This document shows positions 42,286 through 49,077 of a DNA stretch of 51,870 bases, piece by piece. How positions within the stretch are numbered: the stretch's first letter is position 1; each line of letters opens with the position of its first letter. Under the pieces are notes generated by a model. It had not been told where the DNA came from, ran no database searches, and was given only the letters and a program-made list of their open reading frames with translations. Made by a program: the position numbers and the translations under genes. Source of the stretch: Clostridia bacterium (GTDB lineage Bacteria; Bacillota; Clostridia; Oscillospirales; CAG-272); NCBI GenBank assembly GCA_017550315.1, contig JAFZPN010000041.1, positions 1-51,870 of the forward strand, in the 5' to 3' direction.

Positions 42286-44367
42286 ATGAAACGGAATATC
42301 CGAAAAACGGCGGCGCTGCTGGCCCTGCTCTGTGCGATGACGGGCTGCAGCATACTCCCCATCCGGAAAATCGAACCGAAACCTTTGCCTGATCCGGTCG
42401 AAACCGTGGAGACGGAAGCGCCTGAGACTGTGGCGCCGGAAACCGAGGAGCCGGAGGCCGTACCGGTGCTCGCGGAAAATGTCCGGATCTACACGGAGGA
42501 AGAATTCTATACGCCGATCGGGGACCGACTCTGGACACTGAACCTGCCCATCCGCCCGGGAACCGTTTCCAATCTGGAGGACGGGAAGTTTCTCGTCGGA
42601 TGCGCGCGGGAGGGTGCGGTGGACATCGAACTCGCGCTCATCGATCTGGACACCCTCACGATCACGGTCGGGGAATACGCCTTTGCGGATACCGGCGAGG
42701 AGATGTATTACGGCTATGCGCTCTATCTGATGAACGGGACGCCCGTTATTCTGGATTACAGCCGGCATGCGCTGTGCACGCTCGATGAGGGGCTCGGCTC
42801 CCTGGTCCTCTCTCCCTTCCCGGAGGAATCGATCTACGGTCTCACGCGGATCGACGGGAACCGGTTTGCCGTTCAGAGCAATGGGACCGATTTTACCGGC
42901 GCCGATCTCGGGGAGGACGGAACTTTCACGTTCCGTGACATCCCGCTCACGACGCCCGGACGTTATGACGACATCGACGTCTTTGCCGTGATTGACGAGG
43001 ATCACTGGCTCGTGTCGTGCTATTCGACCGAGTCTTTCGATTACTGCAGCGGGATATATGATGTTAAAAGCGAGACCGTCCAGCCGTTCCGGAGCGGCAC
43101 CTATTCGATGAACCTCTGCGGCGGACGTCTGATCGAGAGCGACTACAAGACGGGCGAGATCCGGATTTACGATCCCGCCTCACCGGAAGCCTGTCTGTCA
43201 ATCCGGATGCCGGATTCGTATTATCTCAGTTATTCGATCGACGGAGCGGAGTATCTCTACGTGACGGACAGCGGGGAAGGGTTTTCCCATGTCCTGCGCT
43301 ATGATCCGGAGACGGGCAGGCGCGTGGACGCGATCTCCCTCCCGGTGCCGGAGGGCGTCTGGGGCTATGCCTACGGATTCCTCGATTACGGCGGCGATGT
43401 GTTCTTTTACAACGACGTCCAGAACAACCTGACGTTCTGCCGCTGGGAAGCCGCGGAAGAGGACAGCAACGGTCCGACGGGCTTTGATCTGCTGCTGCGG
43501 AGCGACGACGCCGGGACGAACGAAGAACTCATCACCGAACTGTATGAGAAATACGGCGTCACCGTCTACACCGGGACCGACGCTGTGCGGTACATGTACG
43601 GCTACGCGGTCCTGCCGGAGACGGACGAGAAGCTGATCCGCGATACGCTGCTTACGTTGAAGGAGTTCTTCGATCACACGCCCGAGGGCTTCCTGCAGGA
43701 GGTCGTCTCGTGCTTCTCGAGCCTCGATATCTGCCTGACCGGGCGCATCATCCCGGAGCTCGGCAACCGGAACTCCATCAGCGACGCGACCGCGTTCACG
43801 ACGGAGACGAACGGGATCGAGCTGGCGGTCTTCGATATCCAGCAGAGCGGCATCGACGTCACCGTCGCGCACGAGTTCATGCACGTCTTCGAGAACGCGG
43901 CGGCGCATCTCAGCTGGGAAACGGACCGCGAGCTCGAGCTCTTCAACCGCTGGAACATGCTCAATCCGCCGGACTTTGAGTACCGCTACATCTACACCGA
44001 CGAGAACGGCAATACCTACAACTGGGATGACAACGACATGAACGGCCAGTACTGGATGGAGGGCACGGATCCCGACGGCATTTACTTTGTCGACGGGTAT
44101 TCGATGACCTATCCGACCGAGGACATGGCGCGGGTCTTCGAGAACATCGCGATGCAGTGGAAAACCGAACTGCCCGGATACTTCGCCGGAGAGCACATGC
44201 AGCTCAAAGCGGCCTACCTCGCGGCCTGTCTGCGGGACGCCTTCTCCACGATCACGGACGACGTGGTCTGCGTCTGGGAGGAAGGCCTCAACCCGGACTA
44301 CACGCTCGACTGGTTCCGCGAGAACTACGATCTCGAGGCGTGGCTAGAAGAGCACGCGATGGGATGA
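42286..44367 (+). CDS. Lipoprotein with N-terminal beta-rich domain and C-terminal zincin metallopeptidase
   Basis: 693 residues. Signal peptide with lipobox-like CAMTGC (Cys21), then a Glu/Pro/Thr linker to about residue 60. Residues about 65-400 are beta-rich, with recurring strand-turn units (IALIDLDTL, IYDVKSETV, IRIYDPASP, VLRYDPETG) that suggest a propeller. The C-terminal domain (about 405-693) has the zinc motif HEFMH (His529, Glu530, His533) in VTVAHEFMHVFENA. A downstream TEDMARVFE (Glu612) could supply the third ligand as in gluzincins. It is predicted to be a cell-surface protease; the substrate is unknown. The start has GGGGTGAGGAA upstream. It lies between a small membrane protein and a kinase gene. 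Confidence 0.72.
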   Translation: MKRNIRKTAALLALLCAMTGCSILPIRKIEPKPLPDPVETVETEAPETVAPETEEPEAVPVLAENVRIYTEEEFYTPIGDRLWTLNLPIRPGTVSNLEDGKFLVGCAREGAVDIELALIDLDTLTITVGEYAFADTGEEMYYGYALYLMNGTPVILDYSRHALCTLDEGLGSLVLSPFPEESIYGLTRIDGNRFAVQSNGTDFTGADLGEDGTFTFRDIPLTTPGRYDDIDVFAVIDEDHWLVSCYSTESFDYCSGIYDVKSETVQPFRSGTYSMNLCGGRLIESDYKTGEIRIYDPASPEACLSIRMPDSYYLSYSIDGAEYLYVTDSGEGFSHVLRYDPETGRRVDAISLPVPEGVWGYAYGFLDYGGDVFFYNDVQNNLTFCRWEAAEEDSNGPTGFDLLLRSDDAGTNEELITELYEKYGVTVYTGTDAVRYMYGYAVLPETDEKLIRDTLLTLKEFFDHTPEGFLQEVVSCFSSLDICLTGRIIPELGNRNSISDATAFTTETNGIELAVFDIQQSGIDVTVAHEFMHVFENAAAHLSWETDRELELFNRWNMLNPPDFEYRYIYTDENGNTYNWDDNDMNGQYWMEGTDPDGIYFVDGYSMTYPTEDMARVFENIAMQWKTELPGYFAGEHMQLKAAYLAACLRDAFSTITDDVVCVWEEGLNPDYTLDWFRENYDLEAWLEEHAMG

Positions 44368-44384
44368 GCGGCGGAGGAAATAGC

Positions 44385-45185
44385 ATGAAGAACGGACTTC
44401 TGACGATCCCCGACGACGGGGAAGTGGAACGGATCCTGACCCGGAGGATCCGGGAACGCGCCGTGCTGCACGAATGGCCGCTGTCCCGCGTCGAACGGAT
44501 CACCACGGCGGACGATTTTTCGGTGATCCTCAAGACCCAGCTCACCGCGGCGAGCACCGAGCGGGCGTTTTACCGCGCCGTCCGGGATCCCGCCCTTCTC
44601 ACGCCCATTGCGGACGGAGAATGCGGCGGCTGCGACTGGATGCTCCTGCCTGACCTTGGAGAAGCGCGCGAGGACTGGAGCGGTCTCTCCGATGAGGCGA
44701 TCCGGGAGCGCGTGCGGGATCTGCGCCGGATCATCGGGCGTTTGGACGACGGGCGCGTTCCGGTCTTCTTCGATTTCTCGACGCCGGAGAAGAGGGCGGA
44801 TGCCTGCCGCACGATCCTGCCGACGATCGGAGAGGCCGGAATGGGAGAGGAAGAGCAGCACGCGCTTCTCGCCTGGACGGAACAGGCAAAGTGCGGGGAC
44901 GCTGTCCTTCTGCACGGGGATCTCAAAGGCGAGAACGTCGTCCCGACCGGAGACGGCGTCGTCCTCCTCGACTGGCAGCGGCCGATCCTCGGTCCGGAGA
45001 TTCTCGAAGAAGAGCTCGCGCTTCTCCTCTCTGACCGGGAGAGCCGGGGAGAGGGAGCGGCTCTCGCGCGCTTTGTCATGGGATACTGGTATGCGTGGGC
45101 GTACCGGACCTGCCTGCCGTACCCCTTCGTCCTCGGCATGGCGAAAAAACACCTCCGCGGTGTCCTTATACTAATCTCAACCTAA
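44385..45185 (+). CDS. Small APH/choline-kinase-fold phosphotransferase
   Basis: A 266-residue protein with the kinase catalytic loop LLHGDLKGENVVPTGDGVVL followed by the metal-binding LDWQRPILGPE. The N-lobe is short (ERITTADDFSVILKTQL), and Cys residues cluster in GECGGCDWMLLPDL, the hinge region. It belongs to the aminoglycoside phosphotransferase / choline kinase superfamily, but the substrate cannot be inferred. GGAGG 8 bases before this ATG supports the start; an earlier in-frame ATG at 44364 overlaps the previous stop. The final residues RGVLILIST end one base before a MITE-like element, so the native C-terminus may have been altered by its insertion. Confidence 0.75.
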   Translation: MKNGLLTIPDDGEVERILTRRIRERAVLHEWPLSRVERITTADDFSVILKTQLTAASTERAFYRAVRDPALLTPIADGECGGCDWMLLPDLGEAREDWSGLSDEAIRERVRDLRRIIGRLDDGRVPVFFDFSTPEKRADACRTILPTIGEAGMGEEEQHALLAWTEQAKCGDAVLLHGDLKGENVVPTGDGVVLLDWQRPILGPEILEEELALLLSDRESRGEGAALARFVMGYWYAWAYRTCLPYPFVLGMAKKHLRGVLILIST

Positions 45186-45186
45186 A

Positions 45187-45343
45187 ACACCTCATCAGTC
45201 AGCCGTAAGGCTGACAGCTTCCCCTCAAGGGGAAGCCTCACACAATGCAACTGAATCGGAGTACAGCTTTCTTCAATAAACTGCTGCATTGAGAAAGCCT
45301 TCTCCTCGAGGAGAAGGTGCCCCGTTAGGGGCGGATGAGGTGT
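45187..45343. repeat. MITE-like palindromic element, 157 bp
   Basis: Perfect 10-bp terminal inverted repeats ACACCTCATC (45187-45196) and GATGAGGTGT (45334-45343). Each end carries two nested hairpins: GTCAGCC/GGCTGAC and GCTTCCCCT/AGGGGAAGC on the left, and a 20-bp palindrome at 45298-45317 plus GCCCC/GGGGC on the right. A further CAATGCA/TGCATTG pair lies inside. It has no coding capacity. No target duplication is evident at the flanks. It begins one base after the kinase stop codon. Elements of this architecture are dispersed in clostridial genomes. Confidence 0.82.
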
Positions 45344-45410
45344 GTTGACAATCAATCATTTAGAATGAGAATAGTATTACAGTCAGTGAATAGAAAGCAA
45401 AACCAACGGA

Positions 45411-45448
45411 AAAAGACCGTACGCAGACAGGATCTCTGTGTACGGCCT
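45411..45448 (-). terminator. Terminator of the ABC-2 exporter operon
   Basis: Minus strand stem CCGTACACAGA/TCTGCGTACGG with one mismatch (45435-45445 with 45417-45427), then TCTTTTT. It could also work on the plus strand, where CTTTCTGTTTT follows. Confidence 0.82.
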
Positions 45449-45465
45449 TTCTGTTTTCCGCCGTT

Positions 45466-46308
45466 TTATTCGATGTTTACGCTCTTCTTCGCGATGCGGA
45501 CGCTCATCCACCAGAACACCGCCGCGAGGACCGCGCCGATGCAGATCTGGGTGATGAGCCAAGCGTTCGGGCTGAAGTCGCGATATTCGACTGCGCCCAT
45601 AAACAGGATGCTGTATCCGAGCAGACTCGACGTGGAGAAGATCGAGGTCACGAGGTTGACGACGAAGTTCACCGCAAACACCATCCCGACCGCCGCGAGC
45701 GCCTTGTTCTTTCGCACGACCGACGCGCCGAAGAGGATCGCGCCCGTGATCTGGAAATACCAGCGGATCATGGTGACGATACAGCAGAGAACAAGCAGGA
45801 AGACGGTCAGCGGATTTTCCGCGAGCGTGTCGATCAAATCCCCCCAGAGCTCCGTCATCGCTACACGGAACTCCTCGCCGCCCGCCAGGACCGCGCCGGT
45901 ATACATCAGGCCGCCCGCGAGCGTCAGTGCGACTCCGCCGTAGAAGAACCACACCGCCGACGAGAGGAACTTCGCCCCGATGAGCTGTCCCGCCGTCACG
46001 GGAAGGGTGAAGGTGAGATACGCCTCGTCCGTCACCATCGAGCGGTAGAACCGGACGAAGATCAGGACGGCCATGACCGTCATGGCGGCGCCGAGCGCGA
46101 GGAAGATGAGGAGCGTCCCGCCGATCGCCGCGCTGAGCATCAGAGGGTAGCCGTCGCTCTCCTCGGAGATGAGCTGGCCGCTGCCGGTGCCTGCGAGGAA
46201 GAGCATGTTGAAGAAGCCGAGGATTGCCGTTGCCGCGATGGCGATGAGCACCGGGATCTGGACCCGGCTGTGTGCGCGGAAATCATGTTTGAACAGTTTT
46301 ACCAGCAT
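45466..46308 (-). CDS. ABC-2 type transporter permease
   Basis: A 280-residue permease with about six membrane helices (VLIAIAATAILGFFNMLFLA, TLLIFLALGAAMTVMAVLIF, FLSSAVWFFYGGVALTLAGG, VFLLVLCCIVTMIRWYF, ALAAVGMVFAVNFVVNLV, LITQICIGAVLAAVFWWMSV). MVTDEAYLTFTLPVTAGQLIGAKF between TM2 and TM3 is the typical coupling segment of this family. It pairs with the ATPase gene, which overlaps it by 10 bases. The substrate is unknown; related pairs export peptides or antibiotics, or affect cell-envelope stress. Confidence 0.85.
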   Translation of the reverse strand: MLVKLFKHDFRAHSRVQIPVLIAIAATAILGFFNMLFLAGTGSGQLISEESDGYPLMLSAAIGGTLLIFLALGAAMTVMAVLIFVRFYRSMVTDEAYLTFTLPVTAGQLIGAKFLSSAVWFFYGGVALTLAGGLMYTGAVLAGGEEFRVAMTELWGDLIDTLAENPLTVFLLVLCCIVTMIRWYFQITGAILFGASVVRKNKALAAVGMVFAVNFVVNLVTSIFSTSSLLGYSILFMGAVEYRDFSPNAWLITQICIGAVLAAVFWWMSVRIAKKSVNIE

Positions 46309-47024
46309 CGGAACACCTCCCGGAAGAGCTCGTCAAGGGATTTGCCGGTATCCGCCCGGACCGTTTCGGCGTCGCCGCTCATGATGACCGAGCCGCTGCC
46401 GAGGAAGACGAATCCGTCGAGGATCGGCTCCACGTCGCGGATCAGGTGGGTCGAGAGGATCACCGTCGCGCCGGGTTCGTAGGCCGTCACAATGGTGTGG
46501 AGGATGAAGTCGCGGGCCGCGGGATCGACGCCGCCGATGGGTTCGTCGAGGAGGTAGAGCTTCGCGCGCCGCGCCATGACGAGCACGAGTTGCACCTTCT
46601 CCCGCGTGCCCTTCGAGAACGTCTTCAGCTTGCCGTCGACCGGCACGCCGAGAACCGATAGCATCTCCCGCGCGCGCCGCTCGTCAAAGTCCCCGTAGAA
46701 ATCACGGAACAGTTCGATGCAGTCGCTCACGCGCATGCCGGGATCGAAGACCATGCGCTCGGGGAGGTAGGAGACCATCGCTTTGGTGCGTACGCCGGGC
46801 TCCTCGCCGTGGATGAGGACCGCGCCGGCCGTGGGCTTGAGAAGTCCCGCGAGGATCTTGATGAACGTCGTCTTGCCGCTCCCGTTCGGGCCGAGCAGAC
46901 CGATGATCTTGCCGGCCGGGAGCTCAAGGGATACGTCGGAGAGGGCGGGCGCGGAACCGTAGCGCTTTGTCAGGCCGTAGCACGCCACCGCCGCCATGGG
47001 ACGCCCGACGGGGGCAGACGGCAC
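46299..47024 (-). CDS. ABC transporter ATP-binding protein, YtrB/CcmA-like (start uncertain)
   Basis: 241 residues from the GTG at 47024. Walker A GPNGSGKTT, signature-like FSKGTREKVQLV, Walker B LYLLDEPIGGVD and H-loop STHLIRD are intact, so it should be an active ATPase for the adjacent permease. Neither the GTG at 47024 nor the ATG at 46997 has a Shine-Dalgarno site. The same frame continues upstream, through only 8 codons and one TAG (47049-47051), into the acidic 85-codon frame that does have promoter and ribosome site. The gene may therefore be the 3' part of a longer gene broken, or read through, at that TAG. Confidence 0.85.
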   Translation of the reverse strand: MPSAPVGRPMAAVACYGLTKRYGSAPALSDVSLELPAGKIIGLLGPNGSGKTTFIKILAGLLKPTAGAVLIHGEEPGVRTKAMVSYLPERMVFDPGMRVSDCIELFRDFYGDFDERRAREMLSVLGVPVDGKLKTFSKGTREKVQLVLVMARRAKLYLLDEPIGGVDPAARDFILHTIVTAYEPGATVILSTHLIRDVEPILDGFVFLGSGSVIMSGDAETVRADTGKSLDELFREVFRCW

Positions 47025-47048
47025 TTGACCGATCGGATCGGCAACCGG

Positions 47049-47306
47049 CTAGGGATCCGCCGTACTCGTGATGACGGGCTCTCCGTCGGGATCGGGACCG
47101 AACGTGATCTCGGCAAGCGGCGCGGCCGGTTTCTCTTCCGGTTCCGCGGATCCATCCGCCGTCACGGCTTCTTCGACCGCTTCGATCTCCTCGACCGGTT
47201 CCGCCTCTTCGACCTTGTCGGTCACTACGGTTTCTACGGTCGCTCCGGTCTCTTCGGCCTTCTCGATTTCATCGCCCGTCGTGGGAGGAAGAAATGTGGA
47301 ATCCAA
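47049..47306 (-). CDS. Acidic 85-residue N-terminal peptide, in frame with the ABC ATPase
   Basis: Starts at TTG (AAAGGA 9 bases upstream) and encodes a Glu/Val/Thr/Ala-rich sequence without Cys, His or hydrophobic segments (for example EEIEAVEEAVTADGSAEPEE), probably disordered. It ends with TAG, yet the codons after the stop continue a similar Pro/Ala/Asp-rich linker (PVADPIGQ, then VPSAPVGRP) straight into the ATPase in the same frame. It could be an independent leader protein or, more likely, the N-terminus of the ATPase separated by a nonsense codon. Confidence 0.5.
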   Translation of the reverse strand: MDSTFLPPTTGDEIEKAEETGATVETVVTDKVEEAEPVEEIEAVEEAVTADGSAEPEEKPAAPLAEITFGPDPDGEPVITSTADP

Positions 47307-47341
47307 AATCGTAAGTCCTTTCTTGTTTGCTGTGCGATGCT

Positions 47342-47370
47342 ATTATAGCACGAAACAACATGCTTGTCAA
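47342..47370 (-). promoter_or_regulatory. Promoter of the ABC-2 exporter operon
   Basis: Minus strand: TTGACA (47365-47370), 17 bases, TATAAT (47342-47347) with a TGC extension. Consensus in both boxes. Confidence 0.9.
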
Positions 47371-47418
47371 TAACTTTTTATCGAAAAACGATAAATTCTT
47401 TTCGCGCTTCGCATCCGG

Positions 47419-47450
47419 AACAAAACAGAGCCCGCAGAACAGGCTCTGTT
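47419..47450 (-). terminator. Terminator of the M15 carboxypeptidase gene
   Basis: Minus strand stem ACAGAGCC/GGCTCTGT (47442-47449 with 47425-47432), 9-base loop, then TTTGTT. Confidence 0.85.
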
Positions 47451-47459
47451 GTCCGTGGA

Positions 47460-48860
47460 TCAGTCCGCGTAGACTGACGTGATGTCAAAGTACTCTTCCA
47501 GCACCTTTCCGCTGTCGTGCAGCTTCTGCGCGAGCTCCTTGCCGACGTACCGGACATGCCACGGCTCGTACATGAAGCCCGTGATGTCTTCCTTGTCCTT
47601 CGGGTAACGGAGCGTGAAGCCGTATTCCCACGCGTGCGCGGCGAGCCACTGACCTTCGGGGGTCTTGTCGAAGTTGTCGTCGAAGGAATTGAGGTCGAAG
47701 GCCAGCCCCGACTGATGCTCGGAATGGCCGGGACGCGCCGAATACCGGTCCGCGGAGTCCTTGCCCTCGCGTCCGACGTAGGTGTTGTAGAGGTTGAGCT
47801 GCTGTTCATAGGAGCGGAAGCCGGATTCGATCCAGAACGAGAGACCGTCTTCCGAAGCGCCCGCGATCAGTTCGTCGAGCGCCGCTTTGGCTTCCGCGCT
47901 GACGCCGGGATTGTAGGTCTTCGGCAGGGCATACGTCCGGTTGACGATGAGGGTGCCGTCGATGTACGTCGGTTCCTTGACCGTTTCGCCGATCTTGACG
48001 TTGACCGTGACCTTCGCCGTCACGTCCTGGTTGTCCTTCGAGCGGACCGTGACCGTACAGGTGCCGGGGCCGACGCCCATGATGTGTCCGTACTGGCTGA
48101 CCGTCGCGACGGAGGTGTCGTCGGAGGTCCAGATCTCGCCCTTGTCCTGCGCATTGATGGGGTACATGGTGACCCACGGCATATCGGACAGGCCGACGAG
48201 GATGTTGCATTCGTACTTGTCGAGGGTGATCTGCTTGACGTGGATGATGTCCTGATCCTCCACGACCGTGACGTCGACCGTGGCCTTGACGTCCGGGTTG
48301 TCTGTCGAGCGGACCGTCACCCTGCATTCGCCCGGTGCCACGCCGGTGATCTTGCCGTACGTGCTGACCGTCGCGACGGCGGTGTCGTCCGAGGTCCAGA
48401 TCTCGCCGACGTCGAGCGCGGTGGACGGCAGCATCGTCACGATCGGCATCTCGGATTTTCCGACCTGCACGGCGACGATATACCGGTCAAGCTCGATGCC
48501 CGTCACACGGGTCCCGCCTGCCTCCGCGTCCGTTCCCGTACCGGTGGGCTCCGACGTACCGGAGGATCCGGGATCGGGGACGACTGGCGTGGGCAGATCG
48601 ACCGGGTTTGCCTCGATCGGGGAAGGATCGCTCCCGGACGGATCAGCCGGTTCTCCACTCTGGCTGCCGGACGGGTTTTCAGCCGGATCGCCTTCCGGCG
48701 GTGCGATCGGATTGAGCGCGGGATCTTCGGTCGCCGCTGCGGTCGCGTTCGGGTCGACGGCATCCGGATCGGTCTTGTCGCCGCCTTTGAACAGGGAGCA
48801 TCCTGTCAGCAGAAGCCCTGCGAGGATACCGCAAAGGATCCTCAGTTTCAGTTTGGTCAC
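47460..48860 (-). CDS. Lipoprotein D-alanyl-D-alanine carboxypeptidase, M15 family, with two Ig-like domains
   Basis: 466 residues from a GTG with GGAGGAGG 5 bases upstream; an ATG 7 codons earlier overlaps that site. The signal ends in LLLTGC (Cys21). A Pro/Gly/Ser/Asp linker (about 22-117) leads to two tandem BIG2-like Ig domains (118-199 and 206-289) that are strongly similar to each other (both have GEIWTSDDT.VATVS.YG.I.GV.PG.C.VTVRS). The C-terminal M15B VanY/DdcY-like domain has zinc ligands in SEHQSGLAFD (His382, Asp389) and EPWHVRYVG. It should trim the terminal D-Ala of peptidoglycan stems at the cell surface. No vancomycin-resistance genes are nearby, so a housekeeping role is likely. 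Confidence 0.9.
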   Translation of the reverse strand: MTKLKLRILCGILAGLLLTGCSLFKGGDKTDPDAVDPNATAAATEDPALNPIAPPEGDPAENPSGSQSGEPADPSGSDPSPIEANPVDLPTPVVPDPGSSGTSEPTGTGTDAEAGGTRVTGIELDRYIVAVQVGKSEMPIVTMLPSTALDVGEIWTSDDTAVATVSTYGKITGVAPGECRVTVRSTDNPDVKATVDVTVVEDQDIIHVKQITLDKYECNILVGLSDMPWVTMYPINAQDKGEIWTSDDTSVATVSQYGHIMGVGPGTCTVTVRSKDNQDVTAKVTVNVKIGETVKEPTYIDGTLIVNRTYALPKTYNPGVSAEAKAALDELIAGASEDGLSFWIESGFRSYEQQLNLYNTYVGREGKDSADRYSARPGHSEHQSGLAFDLNSFDDNFDKTPEGQWLAAHAWEYGFTLRYPKDKEDITGFMYEPWHVRYVGKELAQKLHDSGKVLEEYFDITSVYAD

Positions 48861-48915
48861 GTCCGCCTCCTCCGCCGGCATACCGCCGGGATTTGATGAA
48901 TATGGTTACACGCTT

Positions 48916-48944
48916 ATTATACATGATTTCCGGGCAGAATGCAA
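48916..48944 (-). promoter_or_regulatory. Promoter of the M15 carboxypeptidase gene
   Basis: Minus strand: TTGCAT (48939-48944), 17 bases, TATAAT (48916-48921). It lies about 55 bases before the GTG start. Confidence 0.82.
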
Positions 48945-49018
48945 CGGGGCGGAGGGCAGAATTTACAATTCTTTGACGGATACGACAAAAATTGATCCCT
49001 CTGACGGACGAAAACGGC

Positions 49019-49053
49019 AAAAAGGAAGAAGAGCGCGCGTGCGCTCCTCTTCC
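49019..49053 (-). terminator. Terminator of the M16C protease gene
   Basis: Minus strand: 13-bp stem GGAAGAGGAGCGC/GCGCTCTTCTTCC (one G-T pair), 4-base loop, five T. Confidence 0.92.
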
Positions 49054-49077
49054 GTCCGGTATGCCGCGGGGATGGGT

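Noticed and set aside
42286..45185. Toxin-antitoxin or antibiotic-resistance cassette (APH-fold kinase next to a protease)
   Set aside because: The kinase lacks features of known aminoglycoside phosphotransferases and there is no mobility gene; only the fold can be claimed.
45345..45390. Promoter at the right end of the MITE-like element (TTGACA at 45345)
   Set aside because: No -10 box at 16-18 bases, and the next plus-strand sequence is a terminator facing convergent genes.
45335..45943. Plus-strand open frame opposite the ABC-2 permease
   Set aside because: It passes through a repeat end and a terminator and is antisense to a clear membrane protein gene.
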